From contig DISW01000025.1 in NCBI GenBank assembly GCA_002422605.1, positions 248,001 through 312,000 of the forward strand: DNA of 64,000 nt, given 5' to 3'. The notes below the pieces were generated by a model. The model was not told the origin of the DNA. It saw nothing but the letters and a program-made list of their open reading frames with translations, and did no database searches. This DNA comes from Bacteriovoracaceae bacterium UBA6200 (GTDB lineage Bacteria > Bdellovibrionota > Bacteriovoracia > Bacteriovoracales > Bacteriovoracaceae). This document shows positions 24,986 to 33,840 of the stretch, in pieces. The position numbers and the translations under genes were made by a program. Every line of letters begins with the position of its first letter. Within the stretch, counting starts at the first letter, position 1.

Positions 24986-26586
24986 TTGAGTCTTTCTCGA
25001 AGAAGGTTTGAGAGATCCAAAGCGATTTTATGAGTGATTAATTCATCGAGGGGAAAGAAGTTAAGCATCTCTTCCCAGGTCGATTGTGACCAATCCGAAG
25101 GATTAAGCGTCATCTCAGAAAATGTTTTTTCCTGAAGAAGGCAGGCCATAACTTCTTTTAAAGGAAAGCCATTCATCCATTCAGGAATACCCCTAAGGAC
25201 TAAAGTCTCACTTCCCAGAAATTCAAGTTCTGTTCCGCTTAAAGCGAGTTTCTCCAGAGTTGTGGCTTTTACTCCGGATGATGGGAAAGGCTCGCTCACT
25301 AACAAAGGAATGGTCGGGGAAGGTGTTTCAATTTTTCGTCTGGAATAGCTTTCAAGAAGCTTGGTACCAGAGACCGCGAGCCATAAATGGTCATTCTTCT
25401 TTAAGAAATTATTCCCCATCCAGACAAAATCAGAATGAGTTTCCAGAGGAAGATTATGGGGTGAGAAGAGCCCCTCCATATTATACTCGTGGCGCTCCTG
25501 CTGAAGAGTGGGAGCACTATTCATCACATCGAAAAAGGATGTGGGAGTAGATGAAGTATGCTCAACCGCAACCGGCGTTTGAACTTTTTTAGTTCCAAGT
25601 TCTCTGATAGTCGAAGTGAGAAGACTGATCATCTTGGACACTTCCAGACACTTAATGATCGTTTTATTAGGATGGACGTTCACATCAATGGTATCTGGTG
25701 GCAGATGAAAGTAGGCCACGTAGTGAAAGTCTTCTCCATGGAAAGTACTGTCGATGCCGTTACTCATCACACGGTGAAGCTGCTTATCTAAAATATAACG
25801 ACTATTGATGTAGATATTTTGAAGTTTAAGAGGGCCCTTAAAAGAGGCCGGAATAAGAAAAAGTTCTAATTCGTTATTCTCATAAAAGCGCTCTGAGTGA
25901 AGGATCAGATCTTTCGCTTTCGGAAAGAGATCCTGGAGCCTTTTAAGAAAGGTTTCCTGAGCGGGATAAATGTCTTTATCCAGGTCATCGAGCTTAATAT
26001 GAAATTCAATCTCGGGATGAGAAAGAATAAAAGCGTAGATGATCTTTTTAATAAAAGTTTTTTCCGACTGCTGGGACTGGATGAATTTTAGTCTCGCCGG
26101 AGTGTTAAAGAATAAATCCTGAATGATAAGTTCAGTGCCAAAAGAAGAGCTGGGTGTTTGCCTTTCACCATGAAATAGGGTCATCCCGCCTTCAATCTTG
26201 ATTTCGCTGGCAAATTCCTTGTCTTTGGTTTGAGAAATACACTGGAGTTTGGAGATGGAGGAAATTGAGGCCAGGGCCTCTCCTCGAAAACCAAAGGAGT
26301 GGAGTTTATATAAATCTTCAAAACGGGAAATCTTAGAGGTGGCGTGGCGGGAGAAGGCGAGGGGAAGATCCTCAAAGCGCATGCCGTGGCCATTATCTTT
26401 TAAACTGATGAGATCTAACCCATTATTCTTAACGGTGAGTTCAAGCTTTGTGGCACCGGCATCTACCGCATTTTCCATAATCTCTTTGATGAGATTTCCT
26501 GGACGCTCGATAACTTCACCGGCCTTGATTTGGTCAATCAGATGTTCAGGGAGGAGATCAATTTTAGGAGGAGCGATTGAGGACAT
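24982..26586 (-). CDS. mutL: DNA mismatch repair protein MutL
   Basis: A 534-residue GHKL ATPase that couples MutS recognition to downstream repair. The ATP site is intact: IMENAVDAGATKLEL near 35-49, LKDNGHGM near 57-64 and RGEALASISSISKL near 96-109. The second domain carries QDLFFNTPARLKFI. The C-terminal domain (about 360-534) is short. Where endonuclease-type MutL has DQHAxxER it reads LAVSGTKLLESYSRR, so the metal-binding nuclease motif is absent. This resembles the non-nicking MutL of MutH-using bacteria. It follows the FHA-GGDEF gene immediately and overlaps miaA. Confidence 0.93.
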   Translation of the reverse strand: MSSIAPPKIDLLPEHLIDQIKAGEVIERPGNLIKEIMENAVDAGATKLELTVKNNGLDLISLKDNGHGMRFEDLPLAFSRHATSKISRFEDLYKLHSFGFRGEALASISSISKLQCISQTKDKEFASEIKIEGGMTLFHGERQTPSSSFGTELIIQDLFFNTPARLKFIQSQQSEKTFIKKIIYAFILSHPEIEFHIKLDDLDKDIYPAQETFLKRLQDLFPKAKDLILHSERFYENNELELFLIPASFKGPLKLQNIYINSRYILDKQLHRVMSNGIDSTFHGEDFHYVAYFHLPPDTIDVNVHPNKTIIKCLEVSKMISLLTSTIRELGTKKVQTPVAVEHTSSTPTSFFDVMNSAPTLQQERHEYNMEGLFSPHNLPLETHSDFVWMGNNFLKKNDHLWLAVSGTKLLESYSRRKIETPSPTIPLLVSEPFPSSGVKATTLEKLALSGTELEFLGSETLVLRGIPEWMNGFPLKEVMACLLQEKTFSEMTLNPSDWSQSTWEEMLNFFPLDELITHKIALDLSNLLRERLK

Positions 26587-27498
26587 TTAAGCCTTGAAGA
26601 AGTTAACCTGGTTCCTTCCGCCTTCTTTAGACTTATAAACTGCTGAGTCAGCTCGTTTAAATAAATCGGTTCCATTATTCACGCCCTGGCGGTAATCCGC
26701 CACGCCGATAGAAGCAGTTACAGGTAGGCGCTTCCCATCGTAGATGAATTCATGTTTCTCAACGAGTTTTCTTAAGCGCTCAGCGATTTCGAAAGCTTGT
26801 TTGAGATTGGTGTTCGGAAGAAGGATACAGAATTCTTCACCGCCGTAGCGAGCGAAGACGTCGCCTTGACGGATACCGTTGTCACGGATGATACGAGATT
26901 TTTCTTTAAGAACGTAATCTCCGGCATCGTGACCATAGTTATCGTTTAATTTCTTAAAGTGATCCAGATCGAAGATGATGAGGGACAGAGGTTTCCCCGT
27001 CACTTTGCATTTCTTCACTTCCAGTTCGAGGGAGTTATTGAAATAAGTTTTGTTATAGCATTTTGTCAGACCATCTGTATTGGCCTCTTCATGGAGCTTA
27101 TCGTAGGTCAGACGCTCAGGATCTCCTTTCGGAAGAAACTTCATCGCCACCGCACCGATCTTGATCACATCTCCGCGCTTAAGCACGGTTGGTGTTTCAA
27201 GTTTTTGATTGTTTAAATAAGTGCCGTTGGCCGAACCAAGGTCAGTTAAAGTCACCACATCATCAATGGAAGTAATCGTAAAATGTCGGCGAGAGATACC
27301 GTGGAAATCAAGAGAGATGGTGCAGTCTGGATTTCTTCCAATCACTGATTCACCTGGATTTAAATTGAAAATAGAGCCGTTGAGTTCACCACCAGCAACC
27401 AAAAGACACGCAGGCTTTTGCTTCGCCTCTTCTTCTAGTGAGGAAAGGGCCTTTCTTATATCTGTAATTACAACGGTAGCGTTGTTATCATCGCTCAT
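26587..27498 (-). CDS. FHA-GGDEF diguanylate cyclase
   Basis: A 303-residue cytoplasmic protein. The FHA domain spans about 35-110 (SVIGRNPDCTISL, SRRHFTI, LGSANGTYLNNQ), with the Arg, Ser and Asn-Gly residues that bind phosphothreonine. The GGDEF domain spans about 135-300 with active site RYGGEEFCILL. An RQGD sequence five residues before GGEEF is an intact I-site, so c-di-GMP feedback inhibition is expected. It probably makes c-di-GMP in response to a phosphorylated partner; the Ser/Thr kinase in this window is a candidate. First gene of the unit with mutL and miaA; GGAGAAG lies before its ATG. Confidence 0.93.
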   Translation of the reverse strand: MSDDNNATVVITDIRKALSSLEEEAKQKPACLLVAGGELNGSIFNLNPGESVIGRNPDCTISLDFHGISRRHFTITSIDDVVTLTDLGSANGTYLNNQKLETPTVLKRGDVIKIGAVAMKFLPKGDPERLTYDKLHEEANTDGLTKCYNKTYFNNSLELEVKKCKVTGKPLSLIIFDLDHFKKLNDNYGHDAGDYVLKEKSRIIRDNGIRQGDVFARYGGEEFCILLPNTNLKQAFEIAERLRKLVEKHEFIYDGKRLPVTASIGVADYRQGVNNGTDLFKRADSAVYKSKEGGRNQVNFFKA

Positions 27499-27590
27499 GT
27501 CTTCTCCAGCAAATCCATTTTAGGTATGTCATTTATTCTATGCTCGGACCCAATTTTGGGCAAGCAGCAAAGCTTATGACTTATCGGCAT

Positions 27591-28826
27591 TTAGCGGTGG
27601 TTTTTTAACCATTCATTGGCATATTTTTTACCCGCTTCAACTCCCGGTTGATTGAAAGGATCAACTTTTAGGAGCTCTCCTACCATTACCGTCAAACATT
27701 CTGCGAAGAGGATAAGTTGGCCTAAATATTCGGCTTGTAGCTTTGGTATTTTAAGATGGACCACATGTCGATCATTTTCCTTTAGGGCCTCGAGAGTGCC
27801 TTCGAATTCGGCTTTCATGAGTTGGCCTAAACTAAAGCCTGATAGGTTCTTAAAACAATCGGCCGCTAAGCTATTTTTTAAAGGATAATCCGTATGAAAA
27901 TTCTCAACTTCAATCAGGAATAGGACCTTATCTTTTGGGCCTTCCATAAAGAGCTGCATTTGAGAATGCTGGTCAGTGGCACCATAGCCAGGAATTGGGG
28001 TAAGACCTTTTTTATCTTTCCCTAAGCTTTCGGCCCAAAGCTGCACAAACCAAGCTGAGTATTCTTTTAAAAGTGATGAGTAAGGCATCATCACAGTCTG
28101 GTTCACACCTTGGTCGTGAAGGTCTTTAATCCAAAAAGCTAATTTAAAAAAATTGGCTCCAACTTCCTGATCAAAGAGGTGTTTTTTAATATCTTCCGCA
28201 CCCTCTAAAATATCCATGGCCTCAATGCCCGCAAAGAGAGCAGGAAGAAAGCCTACTGGCGTGAGAACTGAAAAGCGGCCGCCCACGTTTGAAGGGATGG
28301 TCAGGGTTTTAACATTCCATTCTTTAGAAAGTTTACGGAGTTCTCCCTTCTCTGGATCAGTACAGAAAACAAAGTAATCTTTAAAATCACTTTCTTTAAT
28401 GCCGGCCTCAAGAAGCTTATTAATGAGAATACTCATTCCGGCGACTGTTTCGGCCGTGGTACCGGATTTGGAAACCACATAGATTAAACTTTCTTTGATG
28501 TCGATCTTATCGAGCTTCCGGCACAGATCATCCGGATCAATATTATTGATGAAAACAAATTCCACACCGCTGTGATCTCCCAGAGCTGAGAGAAGCATAT
28601 CAGGCCCCAGGGCACTGCCGCCGATCCCGATGTGAACGAAATATTTTTTATGCTTAAAGTGCTCGTACACACTTTGGGTTTCATTTAATAATTCACGGTT
28701 CTCCGGCAATCGGAAAAATCCAATTTCATCTGAGCTAAGTGTTCGCTGATAAGAGCTAACAGCTTCTCCCATAGACCCAGGATTAAATTGAACTTGGTGG
28801 CTTGATCTAATGTTCCAGTTAAGCAT
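27591..28826 (-). CDS. pgi: glucose-6-phosphate isomerase
   Basis: A 411-residue phosphoglucose isomerase, interconverting glucose-6-P and fructose-6-P. It is a short form of about the length of archaeal-like and Gram-positive enzymes. Seen motifs are HIGIGGSALGPDML near residues 65-78, VVSKSGTTAETV near 117-128, VGGRFSVLTPVGFLPA near 180-195 and GYGATDQHSQMQLFMEG near 281-297. The C-terminal NQPGVEAGK carries the catalytic Lys region. It starts within the end of the upstream acyl-CoA dehydrogenase gene (8-base overlap), an unusual pairing of glycolysis and fatty-acid oxidation. Confidence 0.94.
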   Translation of the reverse strand: MLNWNIRSSHQVQFNPGSMGEAVSSYQRTLSSDEIGFFRLPENRELLNETQSVYEHFKHKKYFVHIGIGGSALGPDMLLSALGDHSGVEFVFINNIDPDDLCRKLDKIDIKESLIYVVSKSGTTAETVAGMSILINKLLEAGIKESDFKDYFVFCTDPEKGELRKLSKEWNVKTLTIPSNVGGRFSVLTPVGFLPALFAGIEAMDILEGAEDIKKHLFDQEVGANFFKLAFWIKDLHDQGVNQTVMMPYSSLLKEYSAWFVQLWAESLGKDKKGLTPIPGYGATDQHSQMQLFMEGPKDKVLFLIEVENFHTDYPLKNSLAADCFKNLSGFSLGQLMKAEFEGTLEALKENDRHVVHLKIPKLQAEYLGQLILFAECLTVMVGELLKVDPFNQPGVEAGKKYANEWLKNHR

Positions 28827-29958
28827 GTTGTTCGTACTCTTTTTTTAAGTGGCGAGCGATCACCACACGTTGAATTTGATTGGTACCTTCGACAATTTGT
28901 AAAACCTTGGCGTCTCTCATGAAGCGCTCAACAGGGTACTCGGAAGTATAACCCACACCACCCAGAACCTGAACTGCATCGGTCGTTACTTGCATGGCAG
29001 TATCAGTTGCTTTTAGTTTTGCCATAGAGCAAAGTTTAGAATTCGGAGTCTCTGAATCAAGGGATAGGGCCGCAGAATGAACCAGAAGACGCGAAGCCTC
29101 AGTCTCTGTGGCCATATCTGAGAGCATAAACTGAAGACCCTGGAAGTCGAAAATATTTTGTTTAAATTGTTGACGCGTAAGAGAGTAGCGAACCGCTTCA
29201 TCTAAAGCTCGTTGCGCGCAACCAACGCCAATGGCCGCAATCGCCACACGACCGCGGTCAAGTCCTCCCATAGCGACTTTAAAACCTTCGCCTTCAGAAA
29301 GAAGAAGATTCTCAGTTGGCACAAAACAGTTTTCAAAAACAAGCTCACGAGTAGGGGACGTTTTCCATCCCATTTTCTTTTCCGCTTTCCCAAACGAGAA
29401 GCCCTTATCACCATCTCGAACGATGAAGGCAGAAACCCCTTTCGCTCCTTCGCCACCGGTGCGGGCCATAACGATATAAGTTTTAGCGATACCACCAGAC
29501 GTGATCCACATCTTGGTGCCATTTAACATGTAACCGCCTTCAACTTTCTTGGCGGTAGTTTTTAAATTCGCGGCGTCTGAGCCTGCGTGGGATTCAGACA
29601 AAGCAAAGGCTCCGATCTCCTGACCCGAGGTTAAGGCCGGAAGGTATTTCGCTTTCTGAGCTTCATTACCGTAATTTTTAAGAATAGTCTGAACCATACT
29701 GGAAACAGAAACCGTGACCGCATAAGGAACAGAGAATTTAGCAATCTCTTCTAAAACGTAGCAGTAGTCCTGATAAGAGAGTCCCATTCCGCCGTATTCT
29801 TCCGGAAGAGTGACGCCGGTGACTCCGTATTCACCAAGGCCTTGAAAGATTTCCATCCGAAACTTTCCATCAGCATCATCATGCTCCATATGGGGCTCAA
29901 TTGAGTCCTGACAAAATTTTCGAAGGTTCATTACCAGTTCTTTTTGGAAGTCGTTCAT
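28819..29958 (-). CDS. acyl-CoA dehydrogenase (short/medium-chain active-site type)
   Basis: A 379-residue FAD acyl-CoA dehydrogenase. Landmarks are ALSESHAGSDAANLKT near residues 133-148, KMWITSGGIAKTYIVMART near 163-181, MGWKTSPTRELVFENC near 206-221 and the C-terminal QIVEGTNQIQR. There, Glu 357 is the catalytic base position of short- and medium-chain enzymes. Substrate chain length cannot be fixed. AAGGA lies before the ATG. It overlaps pgi by 8 bases, so both are expressed from one transcript. Confidence 0.9.
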   Translation of the reverse strand: MNDFQKELVMNLRKFCQDSIEPHMEHDDADGKFRMEIFQGLGEYGVTGVTLPEEYGGMGLSYQDYCYVLEEIAKFSVPYAVTVSVSSMVQTILKNYGNEAQKAKYLPALTSGQEIGAFALSESHAGSDAANLKTTAKKVEGGYMLNGTKMWITSGGIAKTYIVMARTGGEGAKGVSAFIVRDGDKGFSFGKAEKKMGWKTSPTRELVFENCFVPTENLLLSEGEGFKVAMGGLDRGRVAIAAIGVGCAQRALDEAVRYSLTRQQFKQNIFDFQGLQFMLSDMATETEASRLLVHSAALSLDSETPNSKLCSMAKLKATDTAMQVTTDAVQVLGGVGYTSEYPVERFMRDAKVLQIVEGTNQIQRVVIARHLKKEYEQHA

Positions 29959-30053
29959 CCCGGGGTCCTTATCTAGAAATTGAGAATGGTAAGTTTAGAA
30001 TAATTGGGAGAGTTTGGGAAATTTTATGCAAGGCAGTGATTGAGGCAAAAAAA

Positions 30054-30073
30054 AAGCACTCCGAAGAGTGCTT
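30054..30073 (-). terminator. intrinsic terminator of the endonuclease I gene
   Basis: An 8-bp stem (AAGCACTC/GAGTGCTT) closed by the stable CGAA/TTCG tetraloop, followed on the minus strand by nine T. It lies 9 bases after the stop. Confidence 0.9.
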
Positions 30074-30081
30074 GATGATTT

Positions 30082-30795
30082 TTAGAAGTCGCTAATTTGA
30101 TCCACGAATTCCGGATTATCAATGAATGGGTTCCGGTTCCCTTGAAGCTCAGCAATTTTCTCATTACGAGCTCTTTCTGCTGCATCTACCGGATCTTCAC
30201 GGTGCCAGACTCGGAAGTACTCTTCCTGGATTGGATCGATTTCGATTTGGTAACGAACTGAGAAGTAGAACATAGCACGGGCCACGTTCCCTTTGTGAAT
30301 CGTAGGAGGTTCGAAGTAAGTTCCTTTGCCGGTACTTAGAGCTTTACCTGATTGAGATTCTTCACAAGAAACTTTTCTTTCACTATCAACTTCGCCGAAA
30401 GGGAAATTACCTCTTTCTGAGTTGATTCTGGAATAAGTTGGGAATAAGTGATGGAGGTCAGTTTTTTGAATATTCTTATGATATCTATTAGTGAACTTAC
30501 TTTGTGGCCAAGTATGCTCGGTGTTGAAGACGTCTGAATTCGGAAGACGATCACCGGAGACTTCGTTAGGGGCCAAATAATATTTTTTCTGACAATAGAC
30601 ACCATGGACGAAGTAGCCTTTAACGTCTTTTTCTAGGTGGATTTCTTTAAAGAGCTTAACTCTCGCACCATCGTAGCTGAAGCTTTTCTGGCCTTTTTTG
30701 GCGCTGTCATGAAGATCCGCTTTGAGGATCTCATCAGGGCCTGCAATGACGAGGGTGGATACAAAAGAGAGAACGATAAGGAAAAAATATTTCAT
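30082..30795 (-). CDS. secreted endonuclease I family nuclease
   Basis: A 237-residue protein with a signal peptide (cleavage after VIAG, about residue 19). The endonuclease I core has NTEHTWPQSKF near 90-100, holding the catalytic His of the beta-beta-alpha-metal site. DLHHLFPTYSRINSERGN follows near 112-129, holding the metal-binding His/Asn residues, then CEESQSG and a C-terminal EEYFRVWHREDPVDAAERARNE. It degrades DNA outside the cytoplasm. Together with the nucleoside genes at 59-63 kb it suggests use of foreign or prey DNA; that link is inference. Confidence 0.92.
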   Translation of the reverse strand: MKYFFLIVLSFVSTLVIAGPDEILKADLHDSAKKGQKSFSYDGARVKLFKEIHLEKDVKGYFVHGVYCQKKYYLAPNEVSGDRLPNSDVFNTEHTWPQSKFTNRYHKNIQKTDLHHLFPTYSRINSERGNFPFGEVDSERKVSCEESQSGKALSTGKGTYFEPPTIHKGNVARAMFYFSVRYQIEIDPIQEEYFRVWHREDPVDAAERARNEKIAELQGNRNPFIDNPEFVDQISDF

Positions 30796-30868
30796 CCATA
30801 TACGTTCCTTAAGATTTCTAAAGGAGTCAAGAAATCCGGAGAAATATTTTTCTCCGGATTAAGTAGTT

Positions 30869-32014
30869 TTAATGTTTCAGAGCGTCTCGAAGAAGATTCT
30901 TGGCGATGATCATAATCATCACTTCATTGGTACCAGCACCAATTTCATTGAGCTTATTATCTCTCATCATGCGCTCTACCGGGAACTCGCGAGAGTAGCC
31001 GTAGCCGCCGTGAAGTTGGATCGCATCCAGGGCAATTTTGGTCGCCATTTTTGGAAGTTGCAGTTTAACCGCGGAAGCAAGCGTGTTTGATCTCACGCCA
31101 TGATCATACTCGTAGCAAACGGTATAAAGCATGCGTCTCATGGCCTCGGTTTCAGCATACATTTCAGCGATCATTTTTTGGATCAATTGGTAGTGAGCAA
31201 GTGTTTTTCCAAACTGCTTTCTTTCGCCAGCGTACTTAATACATTGATCAAGACAAGCTTGGGCGATACCGAGAGAGATCCCAGAGATAGTGATGCGTTC
31301 AATCTCTAAGTTCTTCATCATGTGAATGGTTGAATCACCTTCGTTACCGACACGGTTTGCGATTGGTACCAGACATTTTTGGAACGAGAGTTCGCCAGTA
31401 GGGGAAGAGCGCATTCCCATTTTGTGGATTTCTTTTGAAACCGTAAAACCGGGAGTGCCTTTTTCTATGATGAACGTTGTGAGGTCTTTTTTTCCTGGAC
31501 CAGTTCTAGTGTAGACATAAGCAATGTCAGCGTACTGAGCATTGGTAATCCACATTTTATTTCCAGTGATCTCGTAGGAATCTCCCACTTTAACCGCTTT
31601 GGTTTGCATGCCTACGGCATCAGAACCAAATTCCGGTTCACTCATACCCATACATCCCACGTGCTCACCCGATATGAGTTTAGGAAGATACTTGGCCTTC
31701 TGTTCAGGAGAGCCGTTATTACTTAAATTGTTTACGCATAAAATTGTGTGGGCGAGGTAAGAAAGAGTTGAGCCCGCACACGCGCGACCAAATTCTTCCA
31801 TCACGATGGTGGCAGCTGTTGCCCCCATGCCAGAACCGCCATATTCAGGGTCGGCAGTGATTCCCAGAAGACCTAGATCTCCCATATGTTTGAAGGCCTT
31901 TAAGTTAAAGGTCTCTTCGTTATCGTGTTTCTCCGCAAAGGGGGCGAGCTCGTTTTGAGCGAAATCACGGCAAACTTTTTGAATCTCTTTTTCTTCGGAA
32001 GTAAAAAACCACAT
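30869..32014 (-). CDS. acyl-CoA dehydrogenase, isovaleryl-CoA dehydrogenase-like
   Basis: A 381-residue FAD acyl-CoA dehydrogenase. It has MGMSEPEFGSDAVG near 122-135, KMWITNAQYADIAYVYTRTG near 153-172 and a C-terminal EIGAGTNEVM. In that C-terminal motif the usual catalytic Glu is Gly, as in isovaleryl-CoA dehydrogenase. The substitute Glu of that family is present as E239 in NLEIERITISG. This supports branched short-chain substrates from leucine breakdown. The ATG at 32014 has AAAAGGA upstream; the earlier TTG is rejected. No methylcrotonyl-CoA carboxylase genes flank it. Confidence 0.88.
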   Translation of the reverse strand: MWFFTSEEKEIQKVCRDFAQNELAPFAEKHDNEETFNLKAFKHMGDLGLLGITADPEYGGSGMGATAATIVMEEFGRACAGSTLSYLAHTILCVNNLSNNGSPEQKAKYLPKLISGEHVGCMGMSEPEFGSDAVGMQTKAVKVGDSYEITGNKMWITNAQYADIAYVYTRTGPGKKDLTTFIIEKGTPGFTVSKEIHKMGMRSSPTGELSFQKCLVPIANRVGNEGDSTIHMMKNLEIERITISGISLGIAQACLDQCIKYAGERKQFGKTLAHYQLIQKMIAEMYAETEAMRRMLYTVCYEYDHGVRSNTLASAVKLQLPKMATKIALDAIQLHGGYGYSREFPVERMMRDNKLNEIGAGTNEVMIMIIAKNLLRDALKH

Positions 32015-32127
32015 AATCAAATCCTTTTCTGAGGAGCAAAGTGTAGCGAATAAATCAGTCTTTGTGAATTAATGCGCGTCCCATTATTTTATACACTTAT
32101 CTATAATTATCGAGCTAAAATGAAGAA

Positions 32128-33840
32128 GTGACTTATTTAGAAAAGACGAAGCAGTATGATCCCGTTCGGCCCGGCGAACAGTGGTTTTTCTATTGGAAGA
32201 CCTCCGCGTCCCTATGGGAGAGCCGTATCGTTCAATTTCCAGAGCATGAGGTAATTTTTATTCCTCTGTATTGGGGCTTCCATGCTGAGTCATCAGTGGA
32301 ATGGGATTTTGGTCGCTTACATCCAGAAAGAGATCTTTTGCGCCTGGCCCGTTTGTTAACGCAGCACAATCGTCGCTTCTGCTGGCTCCTACCTTTAACA
32401 CCTGCGCCTTTTTATCCCAACGGGGGAGTTCCTTCTTATTCGGCCCGGACTTTATCGATTACCCGGGACGGAGTTCATCTCGCAGTGTTTGATCATGAGT
32501 TTCAACTCAATAAAATGTTTTCATATTTTGAGCCGAAAGTTTTCCAGGCCTGGGGAAGTTTTCTTCACGCCTTTGGACAATTTCTCACTCAGAACCAAAT
32601 CAAGGCCCCCACATGGGGAGCTCAGTTTTATTATTTTCAGGATCAAGAGAAGCTCTCTTATCTGGAAGACTGCTCCCTCGCTTTTGAGCAGGGCTTCTCG
32701 CGTTTTCTAAAGCAGAATCACCCTGAGGGGACTGAACTCACTGAACCCAAAAAAGAATCGGAATTAAAGGTCACTTTTGCCTCCGAGGTTGAGCAACTTT
32801 TTAAGGCCACTGCTGAATCTGTTCTCGCTCCTTTCTGGCGTGGTGTTCAAAAGATTGTCCCTTTGGGAGGAAGTCCGAAAGAAACAATCCTTCGGTCTAT
32901 TCCTGGTGGGAAATCCCAGCATGAGTTTACGAAAGATCTTTTCAATCACTATATAAGCTCGGATCTGGTTTCCAGCGCGTTGTTAGCGCCAGAAGAAAAG
33001 AAAGAAGTAATTAAGTGGATTCTTCAGGAACACTTTGGTCATGATGAAATTAGTTACCGCTACCAGCATTCCACTTTAAGTGGAGAGCTCACTTCGGAAT
33101 TTCGTCCTTTTGGAGTGGTGGATATTTTCGAAGGGAATAAATCCAATCATTTTAAAAAAATTGGACTTGAGAATTTTTTAAACAAGCACTTTCGCTGGCT
33201 TTATAAAAATCATGAGGAATTAGTTTTTACTCCCGAATGGATTGATGTGAATCATCACCGGATTAAATTTTTTAATGGGGCAGAATTAACTCGTACGACT
33301 TTTGGCCAGGCCCTGAAACTCTTCATGATGGGGCAGCGGATTCTGATTGATACTTCCGGACTTCCGGAAGGTTTGGATAAGAAGCTTCAGATTTTCCTGA
33401 TGGAAAACAATCTGAAAGGGCAGTCGGTTAATTTCATGACGTCGACTCAAATTCTCGAATTAGGTGACGGTCGTTTGGTGCTTTTTGACGGGCAGAAACT
33501 GATCGATCATTCTTCACGTGAAAAATTCTGGGATCATATCTTTAAATACTTCAATCTTTCTCAACCTGAAATTCAGATGGATGAAGATGTCTTCACCATG
33601 TGGCGGATTCGGGCCACTACTCCTCATGAATTGTCTTATCTGGATGTGAGGAGAGTGAATATTTATAATCCCACCAGTTATAAAAAAACAGTTTCCATCA
33701 AAAGCCATAAGAACTTTGCCTTCATGCGAATGATTGATCCAACCCGCGCCCAGGCCAAATCATCTCCAGAGGGAGTGGATGTGGACCTTCTCCCAAATGG
33801 AAAAATTGCTCTGGATTTTGGGCACTTTGAGGAATCCTAA
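32128..33840 (+). CDS. uncharacterised 570-aa protein, possible degenerate glycoside hydrolase fold
   Basis: No signal peptide or membrane helix; cytoplasmic. Residues about 42-105 (IPLYWGFHAESSVEWDFGR, ERDLLRLARLLTQHNRRF, PFYPNGGVPSY) look like the first part of a GH35/GH42-type barrel. There, W-x-x-HE, a G-x-FDF segment and a GG-x-P segment occur in similar order. The strand where such enzymes carry the acid/base Asn-Glu reads GAQFYYF here, so activity is doubtful. The rest is not recognised. The start is GTG, chosen because the reading frame opens there. The next gene overlaps its stop (TAATGG). Family assignment is a guess from pattern. Confidence 0.6.
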   Translation: MTYLEKTKQYDPVRPGEQWFFYWKTSASLWESRIVQFPEHEVIFIPLYWGFHAESSVEWDFGRLHPERDLLRLARLLTQHNRRFCWLLPLTPAPFYPNGGVPSYSARTLSITRDGVHLAVFDHEFQLNKMFSYFEPKVFQAWGSFLHAFGQFLTQNQIKAPTWGAQFYYFQDQEKLSYLEDCSLAFEQGFSRFLKQNHPEGTELTEPKKESELKVTFASEVEQLFKATAESVLAPFWRGVQKIVPLGGSPKETILRSIPGGKSQHEFTKDLFNHYISSDLVSSALLAPEEKKEVIKWILQEHFGHDEISYRYQHSTLSGELTSEFRPFGVVDIFEGNKSNHFKKIGLENFLNKHFRWLYKNHEELVFTPEWIDVNHHRIKFFNGAELTRTTFGQALKLFMMGQRILIDTSGLPEGLDKKLQIFLMENNLKGQSVNFMTSTQILELGDGRLVLFDGQKLIDHSSREKFWDHIFKYFNLSQPEIQMDEDVFTMWRIRATTPHELSYLDVRRVNIYNPTSYKKTVSIKSHKNFAFMRMIDPTRAQAKSSPEGVDVDLLPNGKIALDFGHFEES

